From the NCBI GenBank assembly GCA_020726505.1, contig JAHLEZ010000014.1, positions 806,001 through 870,000 of the forward strand: a stretch of 64,000 bases of DNA. The letters run 5' to 3'. The notes below the pieces were generated by a model. That model was not told the DNA's origin. It searched no databases and saw nothing but the letters and a program-made list of their open reading frames with translations. The stretch comes from Leptodontidium sp. MPI-SDFR-AT-0119 (taxonomy: Eukaryota > Ascomycota > Leotiomycetes > Helotiales > Leptodontidiaceae). Within the stretch, counting starts at the first letter, position 1. Each line of letters opens with the position of its first letter. The translations under genes were made by a program, and so were the position numbers. Shown here in pieces: positions 32,609 through 44,445 of this stretch.

Positions 32609-33786
32609 GGTCTGTAGGCGGTTGATTTTCGGATTTTCCTTGACGAAGGAGGTAGCTGAGACGGAGAACGTCTTTGTATGAGATGCGAAGGTGGCGTTAA
32701 TCTGTGAATGAAATGCGAAGACGATATAGGTGAGCCCCGGATCCGTTGAACCTTAGCAGCTGCTTGAAATCCAAAGATATATTGAGTGAACAGTAGATCA
32801 ACTAAATCTTGTCAGACTGTCTGTCTGTCTTGTAGAGAAGTGGAGCCACCATATGAGAGATGATGGAATCGTGCAGGCAGGTAGGAGCCAGATGAGCGAG
32901 ATCGGTTGGGTGCTTGAATGATCGAGCGCTGTGGAAGTACTGGTTGCAATTGCCTCAAGAAAGACATCAGCTACGCACTGAATTCTTGCGGTTGCCTGGG
33001 TTGAGCCAGGTTGTTCGTCTGGGAGGAAAGGAAATATAGTGGACACGGTCTCTGTATGAGAAATAAAGAGAAGACGAAAGTTGTCAACCCCCACCAAACG
33101 GAGTTGGACACAAAGTTGCTTACTTTTTTAATAGATAGGAGTCAAGGAGAGTTCCCACAACAAAGGGTAGATCGGCCATAACCTCACCTTTGGCGCTTCG
33201 CTAACGACTGGCAGTTCCCAGGTTGCTCACAGAGGTGAGGGAGGTGCAATGTAGAAAACACTGCTTCTGTCACGTCAGGTACACGCAAGCAGCAACTAAG
33301 TTTGGCTTTCCAAAACGTTAAGCGGCGTCTCATTTTCATAGTATCTAGACTGGAGAATGTAACACGGTTTTTACTCGCAATCCTACTGAGCTCTGCGATA
33401 AGGCACTTACTCACCAAAAAGGGCTTTTCATGCACATCAGTCATTTGTGCTGACTCTTTGTTCCAATTCCAAAGAGAAAATTAGAATAGCGGGGAGCACC
33501 AATGAATGTCAGCACCGGAGTTGCAGCAACGTACAAATCCTTCAAGGTCAGGATTATGAGAGAAGGAAACGGCGCATGTCACATAGCCTTAGTGTCTCAG
33601 TTCAAAAGCCTCAAGGAATTTGTGCTATTGCAAATACCCATAGCCACACCTATCAGCTTACGCGGATTGCATCAAATCCCATCCATGAACGCTTCTTCTC
33701 ATGGCCGATCTCAAAGAAGCACGCGCATCAAATCAGAAACGAGTTCCCACATGCCCTCCCTTCCTGTCCATTATGATGCCTGTCCT
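32609..33786. other. Intergenic region
   Basis: Promoter side of the charged hypothetical and 3' side of the next minus-strand gene. Open frames of 60-110 codons lack domains and splice logic. Confidence 0.45.
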
Positions 33787-34323
33787 TCAAAACTCATCGC
33801 AACCACCGCAGCCGCAGCAGTTCTCCTTGCCCTTCTTGCCAGTGCCCTTGACATCAATCTCCATCTCGGACTCATCCTTGGCACCACCCTTGACATCAAG
33901 AGTCTTGTCGAACGACTCAGCGAACTCGTTACCCTCCTTGACCTCAACACGACGCTTCTCGATCTTCTTTTCGGTCTTGAGGATGGCTACAAGGGAGCTC
34001 TGGGCACCACGGATGACGCTCTGCCGCAGAAGATGTTAGCTGGATTCTCAGAGACAAGGAACACTAAGCATAAAGATGAATGGAATAGAGACTAGTACAT
34101 ACAGCATCATTGCTTGCATAAGCACCGGAGAACTGGGTGAGGAAGGCGCTGAGACCTTGGGAGTGGGAGGCTTGAGGATACACAAGAGTAGCTGGTGCAC
34201 CGGCAGTTGAAGCAGGAGCGGGATCCTGCTTTTTGCCCCAGGGTTGAACGTCCATCGAGGAGACAGCTATTCTGTCACGTTAGCAAACGCCCTCCAGGTC
34301 AGATCGAGGAAAAACTCACACAT
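33787..34323 (-). CDS. Small hypothetical protein with CCGCGGC tail
   Basis: Exons 34323-34320 (only ATGT), 34266-34103 and 34020-33787; introns 34319-34267 (GTGAGT, GAATAG) and 34102-34021 (GTATGT, GCTAAC, GGCAG). Product 133 aa. The N-terminal half is polar with a hydrophobic patch (LSAFLTQFSGAYASND). Exon 3 is a charged helix (VAILKTEKKIEKRRVEVKEG) and a Gly/Lys/Asp-rich stretch ending in a Cys cluster, NCCGCGGCDEF. Strong C-ending codon bias in exon 3 suggests good expression. The terminal Cys motif could bind metal or be lipidated. Not a family I can name. Confidence 0.75.
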
Positions 34324-34972
34324 CTTGGCAATGTGCTGTTTGATTGAGTTGGAATGGACGGTAATGAGGGTTGCGAGTTGCTTGTATTGTATGTGAGACG
34401 ATGTTGTTGCTTGGTTGCGAGAGCAAGGTGCTACAAGTTGGTGTTTTGGAAAGAAAGGACGACGGCTTTCGAGGGAGGCGTGAAACTTTATAGAGGCGCT
34501 GCGTTTTGGCGGTTAGCGGTGAATTCGAAGGTGAACTTTGTAACTGTACTGTCTAACTAGATTAGGCTGTTGTGCATCTTCTGGTGACAAAATTGTTTAG
34601 CGAGGACCACTTAGGCCCATGTTTACTTTCTTGTATTTTCACATTCACAAATCGATATGTTTCTTGTAAACGGAAGCCATCTAGCCTTATATCCAATATT
34701 AATAACCCTTGAGATAGCTTCACAATCTAAGTTTACCCCATACCAGCTAACCCTCCCTTCACCAGCCGTGCAGGTATAGCATCCTTATAGCAAGGGTAAT
34801 AGAGTTACAGACGCGCGAGTCGAGTCTTGCTAAGAGGGAAGGAAGCCTTAGGACTAATCAACGTACAAAAACACCAGCATTCATGCTCCTTCCCCAATGC
34901 AAATATTTAATGACAACAGAGAGATAGGTCATCTAGGACTTAGCCTCATAAAAGACGGGAGGATACAACGAT
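34324..34972. other. Intergenic region
   Basis: Promoter of the CCGCGGC protein and 3' side of the F-box pseudogene. Nothing further seen. Confidence 0.45.
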
Positions 34973-35992
34973 TCACCTTTCCACAATCCTTGAAGCCCAC
35001 TCCCGGTGTCGTCCCCTATACAAGTGCTCCATGCCTTTCCCCTCTCGTACAAAAAGTCCCCAAATCTCCCTTGCAGCTTCACACTCTTCAAAGTGCCTTA
35101 GAAATTCCTCCTCCAAATATGCCGTATCCAACACGCTTTTGAAGCAATCACTGGACCAGCTGTGACTGGGGCTTCTGTACCACACCAGCTCGCATCCACG
35201 GCACCAAACCCCCGATTCCGTATGGCGATTCCGGGTATTAAGATAGGGAATAGGCGTCGAGACTATGAAAGGTAAAGGGTCGTTGGGGTGTCTAATAAGG
35301 GCTTTTGCGTTCTGATTGAGAATTGTATGGTCCTCCCCACCCGGCTGAGTTTTGGTTCGTTTTTCAAGGGCAAGAGCCAAAGTCTTTCTCAGACTCACCA
35401 CTTTCAGTCTTCTTCTTCGTTCCGTTCGCTCGATGGTGTAGATTCCAGGGACTGTTGTGACAACTGGGATCCTCTTTTCTATGTCGTTTTTTGAGAGGCC
35501 AAATGTAGAAGCAGCAACCGAGAGAGTGGTGGGAGCCATCTTTGATTCGTGGAGACACGAAAAGCAACATCACTCACATGTGATGAGTGAGAGATATAGT
35601 CCGAAGGCTTTGCAGCACACGCATCGATCATTCGTGAGGACAGTGTAGAGCTGCCCGACACAGTATGTTGACGTGAGATGTGTAGCGTGCAGAACACGGA
35701 GGACTGAACATGCAAAAGTAGTGAGATCCCGGTATGGCGGAAACAAGTCTACTATGAGTTTACTATTGCGGCTCAGACATCTGGCAGACTCAATCGTGCT
35801 GATATCCAGGTAGCCTAGGACGTTGTGAATGACCTCCAATGGTAACCGGTTCAGAGCTCCTGTTGATATGAAGGCAGCAGCAGAAGTTAAATAAACTTGC
35901 TCGTTTCTTTTCCCTGTCGAGGCGCGGGCCATGGAGTTGTCTGCTTCGGACCAGTGGTATGTCACAACCTGTAATTGCGAACGTTGAGCCAT
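34973..35992 (-). pseudogene. F-box protein gene interrupted by in-frame TGA
   Basis: From ATG 35992 the frame gives an F-box-like helix pair (ALNRLPLEVIHNVLGYLDIS and ESARCLSRNSKLIVDLFPPY) and the downstream block typical of this expanded fungal group (HATHLTSTYCVGQLYTVL, DRCVCCKAFGLYLSLITCE). TGA at 35570-35572 follows. The same frame continues immediately with CCFSCLHESKMAPTTLSVAA and stays open to 34973, carrying a further Cys pair (GVWCRGCELVW) and basic segments. The Cys-rich block straddling the stop is a unit in the relatives I know, so TGA probably replaced a sense codon. A perfect donor (GTGAGT) overlaps the stop, but no acceptor restores the frame. It would be a substrate adaptor of an SCF ubiquitin ligase if functional. 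An alternative start after an intron near 35860-35968 is possible. Confidence 0.7.
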
Positions 35993-36589
35993 CCCAAAGC
36001 TTTGAAAGCGACCCTCCTAGATTTGGCTTTCGTCCTCTTTCGCGGTGTCGGAGCGGAATAACTATTACGCGCTGTTGCAGCGTCGACCCTGCAATCACCA
36101 ATACATGTGCAAACACCGATTGGAGATACAGCCCCCAAACTGCCTTGTCAGGTACAGCGGAGCGGGTAAGTGTGGTATGAGCACTAGCAGGGGTCCAAAC
36201 TTAACCAACCTCCCTTGCAACGCAACCACAACGCACCACTAAAATACAGAACTCCTTCTGAACATACCCCGAAGTATTCTGAATGTGTCGGGTCTTGAAA
36301 TCGGTGGGTACCCGCTGTACCTTCGTATCCAGAATGTGTGTATCTGTGGCGTGCGCCTGGAGATCAATACGAGCTGCCTTGCTAGCAACGTGCTAATGAA
36401 TATCCTGGCGTCTAAAGTTGGACACCCCGCCGCGGTTATCTGAAGTAATGAAGTGTAGACATAGATAGATCGATGGTGAGTGTAACATCGAGACTCTAGC
36501 CGTAGATATTCTAACCTCTCACACCTTAGTTATTGTAGCCTGTGCCCTATTCCATTTCGATTTCAAGAGTACCACAAGTCCGCTTGACC
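35993..36589. other. Divergent intergenic region
   Basis: Promoters of the F-box pseudogene and of the kinase-like gene. No gene or repeat supported. Confidence 0.45.
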
Positions 36590-37507
36590 ATGGCAGAGCG
36601 ACACCTGACATTCAAAGACGCCACCGTGCTGTCCATGTACGTCGACGACCAAGACGATTCCGACTACAGGATCCAAGTCGACAATCGAGTTCGATATGTC
36701 TCTGTCAAGCCAAAGGTATACGACTACTCAGACATTCTCTGCTTCCCGCCACTGCTCATTGACAACTTACCTCCCTTTCCCGCCGGCGACTGGACGACTA
36801 TGACAGTTGGTAGAGATGAACACGGTTCTCTCACTCGCTCCATTTCCTTCAAGCCCTTGGCTGCTGTGACGACTGTCTGGCATCCGAAACAAATCGATGT
36901 CCTGTCGCTGCGCCGCGTTAGACGATTTAATTTACGCACATACGAGGTCGAATGGGAAGACAACAAGACCGCCGTTGCGAAAATCGCACGTTTCGAGTTC
37001 GAGATCCCGCAGGTAGAGCGAGAGACTCAGATTTACTGTGCGTTAAGAACTTTACAGACAACGATGACGACGCCTACGACTACAACATGGGCTCCTGCCT
37101 TTCTTGGCCACCTCGTCGAGAATGGAAGGGTGATGAGGTTACTTATTGAGAAGGTAGAGGGGAGAAGGGCAGGGATTGAAGACTATGACGCTTGCGTGCA
37201 GGTGGTGAGAAGGTTCCATGAGAGTGGGTTTGTTCATGGGGATTTGAATCGGTATAACTTTCTCATTCACGAAGGGGCCGGCAAGGCGGAGGCGGAAGCG
37301 AGAGTGACGCTGATTGATTTCGAGAATGCGAGGATCTACGACGAGAGGCTTTCAAATGAAGAGTTAGAGGGGTTAGGAGAGCAGTTAAAGAAGAGACGGG
37401 GAGGGGAGGCCCAGCCATACCAATGTAAGGAGAGTGTGCGGGGGAGGATTGAGGTCAATGAACATGTCAAAGCATGCACACCAGTCAGGCCATTGAGCCT
37501 TATTTAG
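36590..37507 (+). CDS. Protein-kinase-like fungal protein
   Basis: Single exon, 305 aa from ATG 36590. The N-terminal half contains a conserved-looking block (FPAGDWTTMTVGRDEHG and WHPKQIDVLSLRRVRRFN). The C-terminal half has kinase landmarks: Lys131 in VAKIARFEFEIPQVERET, the catalytic loop FVHGDLNRYNFLI (His216, Asp218, Asn223), and LIDFENARIYD with Asp243 in place of a standard DFG. Related fungal proteins are often mislabelled alpha-galactosidase A; the motifs here are those of a kinase-like fold, not a glycosidase. A Thr-rich insertion (TTMTTPTTTT) sits between the lobes. No glycine-rich loop is evident, so activity is uncertain. Confidence 0.75.
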   Translation: MAERHLTFKDATVLSMYVDDQDDSDYRIQVDNRVRYVSVKPKVYDYSDILCFPPLLIDNLPPFPAGDWTTMTVGRDEHGSLTRSISFKPLAAVTTVWHPKQIDVLSLRRVRRFNLRTYEVEWEDNKTAVAKIARFEFEIPQVERETQIYCALRTLQTTMTTPTTTTWAPAFLGHLVENGRVMRLLIEKVEGRRAGIEDYDACVQVVRRFHESGFVHGDLNRYNFLIHEGAGKAEAEARVTLIDFENARIYDERLSNEELEGLGEQLKKRRGGEAQPYQCKESVRGRIEVNEHVKACTPVRPLSLI

Positions 37508-37556
37508 GACTTTGAATGCGAAATGATTTCGGAAGCTACAACATGAGTTGCTCAGC

Positions 37557-39239
37557 TTAGCTGGATGTATTGCATCGTCTAGACGACCAAACCAGCCTGA
37601 CTTCATTCTCAATATCGGCCAACGACTCTCCAGCGAGCATAATTCCAGAGACATTGCCCCTGATAAGGGTCGCTGACAGTACTCTTAGCACTTTGGATCT
37701 TGAATTCTCCGTCAGAAGTAAGATAATTTCGACAGCATCAACGGTCTCCCACCACCACCTGATCCGCAGATCATCAGAGCCCTGGCTCATCATGATGTCT
37801 GTGATGTTATGATCTTGTTCATTCACAGGTACACCCATCCGAGAAACACAATCCATAATGATAAAAAGCACCGTGAGAGGTTTCAGATTTGTCGCTCCTG
37901 AATTGGCGACTACATAGCACAGCTGACTGAGGAACGCGATGCTGCTTTGGTGTTCGTGCCGTAGATCCCATAAGATTTTATTCAGTATCCAAAGAATTGC
38001 TATGTGACTTCTGAACTGTGCCGAAGGTCCTGGTATGCTTGCTTCTACGAAGGGCCGTAATGGCGAAGCGGAACCAAATACTCTCTGACGGACTTGAGTG
38101 TGGGTATTCAGTAGACCGAACTGGCCCCGCCAACAAGTGACATCGCCGTTGCTTGGCCTTTCTTGGTCGGGTTTAATGAAAGGTAGAAAACTTGCGTTGA
38201 ATGTGTCAATTGCAGTCTTTAGAGTGCTCGCATCCGTAAATGCCTCCTTTCCAGTGCCTAGCCCTACACAACACAGAAGTCAGCATTTGCCAGATCTTTT
38301 CATGACGAAGGGGAGGTATAACTTCAAAAAATCTTGTGTTTTTCATATCGGAAATCATAGGCTCCACCAAATACCTACATGTTAAGACTATCACGACAGT
38401 AATCGGCATACGCTCAAACCGGTCACCTCTTTCGAGTATCAACCCCTTTGCGATAGACAAGTGTTTCTGTGCCCCAGTAGATGGATATCCTATTCGATTC
38501 TCGGCTACGGCTGTCATCATGATACGATCAATCGTCGAGTCCGAATGCCGTGTGCTTGGATTGCTGAGATCCTCGCGAACGGACTTGTATAGCAGAGTTT
38601 TACGATACAACACTGAGATGGACTCTTCTGCGGCCATACCAGCTAACTTGTATATCTCAGCAGAGAGAATAACGCATTGAAGCCAGACGCTGCACCGCTG
38701 GACGAACATTGTAGTCCTTTCGCGTACTGGGCAGTACAATGAGGTGTTGTGAGTTCCGTAGATATTCTGTGGGGTAGTGATGAGATCTAGGAATTCATTA
38801 GCCACTAAGATACATGGATATTCGGGAACGATTCACAGTAATGCAACAAATTCCTTTCGTAAAGAGTCGTGGAGCCTGCCAGCGACAGAAAAGGGTCGAG
38901 TTGCTCATGGAGAACTGAGTCGGATGTTGGATCACTGAGCGAAATTTTACGCATTGGCACAGGCTTGAGATCGGCCCGTGAGTTTTGCATGTTGAGTCCA
39001 CCGCCATCAAATTCCTCGTTGCTCACTACTGGCATGAGTAACTCAAAACCACAGTTCTTGTTTCGCGAGGCAAAGGACTTGTTCGAATGGGGCCGCCTTG
39101 GTTTCTTGGAGTTCAACTTTCTGTGCCGAAGGCTCCAAGTCACTAATTGCGCATGAGATGTAGCGGCCGTTACATGATCTTTCGTATCAATATTCGAAGC
39201 ATCCTTATTGATGAAAGTAAACTGCCCTTTGCCAAGCAT
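37557..39239 (-). CDS. Fungal transcription-factor-like protein without zinc cluster
   Basis: Exons 39239-38814, 38766-38379 and 38263-37557; introns 38813-38767 (GTATCT, GCTAAT, CCACAG, 47 bp) and 38378-38264 (GTAGGT, TGTGTAG) close phase exactly. Product 506 aa. The N terminus GKGQFTFINKDAS, followed by TWSLRHRKLNSKKPRR, matches a group of fungal proteins that keep the C-terminal regulatory domain of Zn2Cys6 factors but start with this basic motif instead of a zinc cluster. The middle is helical (RERTTMFVQRCSVWLQCVIL, RIMMTAVAENRIGYPSTGA). The C-terminal part continues the all-helical domain (DLRHEHQSSIAFLSQLCYVV). Likely nuclear; targets unknown. It is the nearest regulator to the monooxygenase gene, 2.2 kb away. 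Confidence 0.8.
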
Positions 39240-41443
39240 TGCTAGTCTTTAGAACGGTCGTTCGATGATAGTAGAAGGTTGTTTTAGCTGGGGGGAGGGG
39301 GAACAATATAATCCTGTCCACTTCAAGCCACCTGCTGGTGCTGAGTAACGAATTTGAGTCGTTACCAACATGCCACATTCTACCAATCTCAGCACAGTTG
39401 GTCATACTAGCCTCTTGGCAACCAAAAATGGCTGCCGTGCTGACCAGTGCCGCAACCTAGATTCAGGCTGTGGCTAGCCGAGTCACATATGCTTCCTGAT
39501 GTGATTGATTGAGTTGGCTTGGCAACAGTGATCCAGGTCGACAGATTCTTGTTCTGGAAGGAAAAACTTCCTCAATCGTTCAAGAATGCTGCTGTAGGAG
39601 CCAGACTGTCAGACTGCATTGTCACAAATATAATATGAGATCCTGGGTATACTTGTCACTGTTTTGAAATTAAAGCAGCTGCTAGGGGAAGGTACCTACA
39701 CAAACAGGGAATGCTACAGAGAAATTATCTCTCTAGTACCCCCCTGCATATCTTGTCTTATACCAAGGAAGCTTGAATCCATGGACCCCCAAATTGTCCA
39801 TATATGCCATTTTTCTGGCAATGAAGCCTACTCCAAGACTTCTGGATACCTCGTAAGCCGACAAATCTCCACGGCTCAGAATTTGCTTTGAACGCAGACG
39901 CTAAAGTTCGGCGTCGCAATTCTGTCTATCTGTGGCAGGGTTATGTCGTTCATAAGCGTCGACGAAGGGTGACCCCGGGAGCTCAACCAGCTCAGCTGCT
40001 ATGCCAACAATTGAGTCACCGCAGTTTTGCTGTTTGGCATCCTGTCAAGCAAACTAGACCCAGCCTGCTCAAATGTGAAATTTCCATCTACAATTGCAAA
40101 CTTCCGGGGGCATGAGCCGATTCTTCTCATCACGTCGCTCAGATTAGATTACAGAGCATAGATAGAGGAGGGGCTTTGAGATTGTTGATCCAAATGAAAT
40201 ACACATGGAATTGTGAGATGTGAGAGATGTGTCAAAGAGCAAAGATGAGATAAGAAGGAATAGAATTTGAAGTACGTAGTCAGTTGTAGAGGTGAGGAGA
40301 AAAACTTTAAGTGAGAACGAATAAATGAGTAAAATACTCCTAGTCAGTTCGCGCTGATTGACAAGTCCACACGGTAAGTGTGCGCTGCTCAGCCAAGCCC
40401 AGTGCCAGTCATCATCGTCTCTGGCTGGACCTAGTCGTCGAGTCAAAATAAGGTCACAAATCTGGCACTTGAAGATTACTGTACGTGATCAAAGTCCTGG
40501 CCAACTTTCTCGCCCTTACATCATCAACATTAGGAGGTTGGAAGGCAACGGGAACCTACGAAACACTGCTGTAACAGTAGTCTGTTACAAGCCGTACAAT
40601 CTACGTGGCACATCTCTGTCACGTATTAATCTTGGATGCCCATTGAGCAGCTAAGATTAAAATATGGACTTTTTGTATTATCCTGTTCAACACTGATCTT
40701 GCAGTGGCATTCTAATGGGAAAAATGATAGCAAAATACTTTCTTTAAAGAGATTCAGGGTCTAAAGGGAAAGATAATCGTCCAACTCTTATAACCACAAC
40801 CCCACTCTTCACTTTTTTTGTGTGTTTGACAAGTACACAACAACCGTTATTGAAAGCGACCCCGCACGGCTGGGACTGTATTTACAATACAGGGGCGACC
40901 TTTAGCGACCACCTACCTCTCAGCTTACCGAGTCGAGCCCCCGACCACCAGCATCAAGATACGATGGACATTATTCGCTTTATTAAGTTCATGATCAGGA
41001 ACACCATCGACCACTCGCACTTGCACGATACCAGTTTTGTACAATAGTGTCACTGAGGACTTTCAGTTTACGTACGGTACTACGGAAAGTTACCTGACCT
41101 GTCAAAACCCCGCATTTAACAGGTTGCAGGAACTGGAGCTAAGGCGTAACTAGTTTTGGATGTGAACAAACACGCATTATGATTCGCTCCACCATGGCTT
41201 GTGCCTCGATTGTTCTTCAGCTATCCGTACCTCCTTACCCCGCCATGAGGATGGATCATAACCGATGTCCTCGGTAGCGTCATCGGCCATAAGTAGTGCA
41301 AGTACATATCAAAGTCACCTTCGACATTGATGGTCTTGGCTTTTACAGGAGTTGTTCCTTCGCTCCAGTTTCCACGAAAAGAAATCCTACACTGCTCCTA
41401 CCAGTCTTCACCCTGGAAGTCTTTCACTCATCTAGCTGCTAGC
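39240..41443. other. Long divergent intergenic region
   Basis: 2.2 kb between the regulator gene and the monooxygenase gene, transcribed away from each other. I find no supported gene, RNA or inverted repeat. Open frames are short and unsupported. Confidence 0.45.
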
Positions 41444-43563
41444 ATGGCTCCTGATATTTCTCAAATGGGAGCGAACGGATTGACAGGATCGAAGGACGAC
41501 AGCGATGGCTACCAGATTCCAAATATCACTTTTCGAGCTCCAGAGAACAGAAAGGTCAAAGTCTTGACAATCGGTGCTGGAGTTTCTGGTATCATGATGG
41601 CATACAAGATCCAAAAGCAGTGTCAAAAGTAAAATTCGTTCCTTCCAAGGCCCTCTTGAAACCATAACCCCGACTTTCTAACAACTTCTAGTGTGGAACA
41701 TGTCATTTATGAAAAGAACGAAGACATTGGGGGAACCTGGTTGGAGAACAGATATCCTGGCGCGGCATGTGATGTCCCCTCTCATGCGTACACTTTCAAT
41801 TTTGCACTCAAGTAAGTTCTCTCTTTCTTGTTCCTGATATTTCCACACTAACAAGCAGTTTCATAGCCCAGATTGGCCACTGTATGCAAGTCGCTCTCCC
41901 GACATATGGAAGTACCTCGACAAGGTATGCGAAGTATTTGACCTTCGAAAATACATGACATTCAACACGGCGGTCATAGGGTGCTACTGGAACGAGGAAG
42001 AAGGTCAATGGACCGTCAAGCTTCGTCAGACCAAACCCAACTCGGCACCAAGAGAATTCGAGGAGAAGTGCGACTTGCTCCTTCACGCAACGGGGATTTT
42101 GAATAACTTCAAATGGCCTGAAATTGAAGGTTTGAACAAGTTCAAAGGAAAGGTCGTCCGTATGTTGTTAGCATTCCCGTAACAAAATGTGTACTGATAT
42201 CATAAGACACTGCCGCTTGGCCCAAAGACTACCAAGAGGAGCAATGGAAGAACGAGTCAGTCGCAATCATTGGCTCGGGAGCCTCTTCGATCCAAACTCT
42301 TCCGAACATGCAACCCTTCGTGAAGCATATTGACGTATACGTTCGGACCGCGGTCTGGTTTATCTCGATTGCTGGTAATGATGGAGTTGGTACCCCATAC
42401 ACAGACGAGCAGCGGAAGGAGTTTCGAACAAACACAAAAGCATTGGTGGAGCATGCGAAATACTTAGAGGGCCAGATGAATGGTCTCTGGGATTTGTTTT
42501 TCTCCAAGAGTGAAGGGCAGAAGGAAGCACAAAAAGTCTTCAGTGCTCGCATGGCTGAGCATATCAAGGACGAGAGGTTGCTCAAGGGATTCACTCCCAA
42601 GTTTGACATTGGCTGCAGAAGAATCACACCAGGTATGCTGCCAGATTGCAGTATCAAAACACGATATTGACGTATTTAGGTGATCCATATTTGAAAGCAA
42701 TCCAGGAGCCAAATGTTGATGTTCACTTCGCCAAGGTCAACAAGATTACCGAAGACTCAGTCATCGACTCCAATGGGAATGAGAAGAAAGTTGACACAAT
42801 CGTATGCGCCACAGGCTTTGATGTATCCTACCGGCCACGCTTCCCAGTGGTTGGTCGCGATGGCGTTGACCTTGCAGACAAATGGAAGATCTGTCCCGAA
42901 GCATATCTTGGAATCACCGTTCCTGATATGCCGAACTTTATCACATTCATCGGACCGACATGGCCTGTCGAAAATGGGTCGGTGATGGGACCTTTGAACT
43001 CGGTCGGCGATTATGCGATTAAATTCATCAAGAAGATGCAAGGCGAAGCAATCCGGTCGATTATGCCAAAGCAAGACATCACCGACGCTTTCAATGCCCA
43101 TACCCAAGAGTTCATCAAGCACACGGTTTGGTCAAGTGATTGTAGAGCTTGGTACCGAAGTAAGTTTCCCTCATCGTGGGTTGCGAGAGAAATTCTCACA
43201 GACTACAGATAACGAAACCGGGAGAGTCAATGCTGTGTTCCCGGGTAGCTCGCTGCACTATTGTCAAGTCATAGAGGAGCCCAGATATGAAGATTATATA
43301 ATCACTTACCAGAACAAACACAACCCGTAAGTCCATCTCCAAATGAGCAATTAAAAGTCACGTGCTAATACATTTCCGTCAGTTGGGCATACCTAGGCTT
43401 CGGCTTCACCTACGAAGATGTCAATAAGACTAAGGAAGGAGTCGATCTCACCCCATACCTTAGCGAGGAAGCTATCGACCCCAAGTGGATGGAAGAAGTG
43501 ATAAAGACCGGTGCTCTAGTCGCAGATCGTGAAGTTGTAGTTCCCCAGCCGGCAAGGCTGTAG
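41444..43563 (+). CDS. Baeyer-Villiger-type flavin monooxygenase
   Basis: Seven exons: 41444-41628, 41692-41811, 41867-42159, 42207-42632, 42680-43159, 43209-43326 and 43383-43563. All introns are 47-63 bp GT-AG and all phases close, giving 600 aa. Motifs in order: FAD site [16 protein letters not shown] (residues 40-55), [20 protein letters not shown], the Baeyer-Villiger fingerprint F194-K-G-K-V-V-H200-T-A-A-W204-P205, the NADPH site [12 protein letters not shown], and the ATG motif [15 protein letters not shown]. Such enzymes insert one oxygen next to a ketone using NADPH, forming esters or lactones; substrates include steroids, cyclic ketones and aromatic intermediates. No polyketide or terpene synthase is nearby, so it may be catabolic. 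Confidence 0.95.
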
Positions 43564-44135
43564 TCTATCTGTTATCTAGCCTTTTTCGAGTCAATACATG
43601 GATTTTGAGCAGGTATCCAAGTTTTGCCTGCAAGGTCTGGACTGCCGGTGATCGGCAAGCTGTTGATAGATTGAAGTGTTGCCAGTAGTAACATGTACCC
43701 CGCAAGTGCGGGAGTATTCAATAACCTTATTCGTATTTTCCGCACCACGGAGGGTTTCGTTCCGTTGAACAGGGGCAAAGAAAAGACTTCCAAGTGGAGT
43801 GTACCAATTCTTGTGTGGAATCTGCTCTTAGAAGCTTAAAGTCTTCATCTAAATTGATGAGATGATTTGACTTAATCCTCCTCAGAAAGCACTCTCGGAG
43901 CTAGCTCGAAAATGCGATTTATTTCCAAGCTGTAAAGTAACCTTATCTGGGAGGAGTTTCACGGGCAGCGATACTAGCAGCAAAACAATGCTTAAATTTT
44001 TGCAAGGACCGCCTAGGGAGAAGCTGGACACATTTGGGAAGGTACCGGCATTCACTTGATATCGGACCTGTCTCCTGTCCCGGCCCGTCTCATGTTTGAG
44101 CCAAAGTATAAACAGTCATTTTGCCCCTGGCCCCT

Positions 44136-44140
44136 CCAAT
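44136..44140 (+). promoter_or_regulatory. CCAAT motif upstream of GH5 gene
   Basis: CCAATCA sequence 310 bp upstream of the endoglucanase ATG, the consensus bound by the Hap/CBC complex, common in fungal cellulase promoters. Functional use is inferred. Confidence 0.35.
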
Positions 44141-44340
44141 CAGCCATCAAGTGAGGACATCTAATATATTTCATACCAACTGCATCCTAGACCATACATC
44201 ACAAGATACCAATAACATTATAGCCAGCCTTGTGTACCTGGTCGGCAGACACCCGGCAGAGACCCCCGACATAAACGACCAGGAGATTTGCCATATGAAC
44301 ATCAATGCCTAAGTAAGGCTCATCTGGGACTACGAAGACA

Positions 44341-44347
44341 TATATAA
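44341..44347 (+). promoter_or_regulatory. TATA box of the GH5 gene
   Basis: TATATAA 105 bp upstream of the ATG at 44446, followed by a pyrimidine-rich stretch, the classic fungal arrangement. Confidence 0.6.
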
Positions 44348-44445
44348 CCCCACCATGATTCTTCATCTCTTTTCTTCCTTTTTTCTTGGTTGTCCGAACC
44401 TCTAGCTTCAGTTTGATCCCTTAGTTCTTGACTGCGGCCTCAATC

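Larger units (their letters stand above)
43564..44445. other. Intergenic region, endoglucanase promoter
   Basis: Contains the promoter of the GH5 gene, with a CCAAT motif at 44136-44140 and a TATA element at 44341-44347. No gene seen. Confidence 0.5.

Noticed and set aside
35533..35572. Intron beginning GTGAGT at the F-box TGA
   Set aside because: The 38-bp version shifts the frame, and the 99-bp version to CGACATAG creates TAA at the junction; the skipped sequence also looks conserved.
35570..35572. TGA as a selenocysteine codon
   Set aside because: Filamentous ascomycetes lack the selenocysteine machinery.
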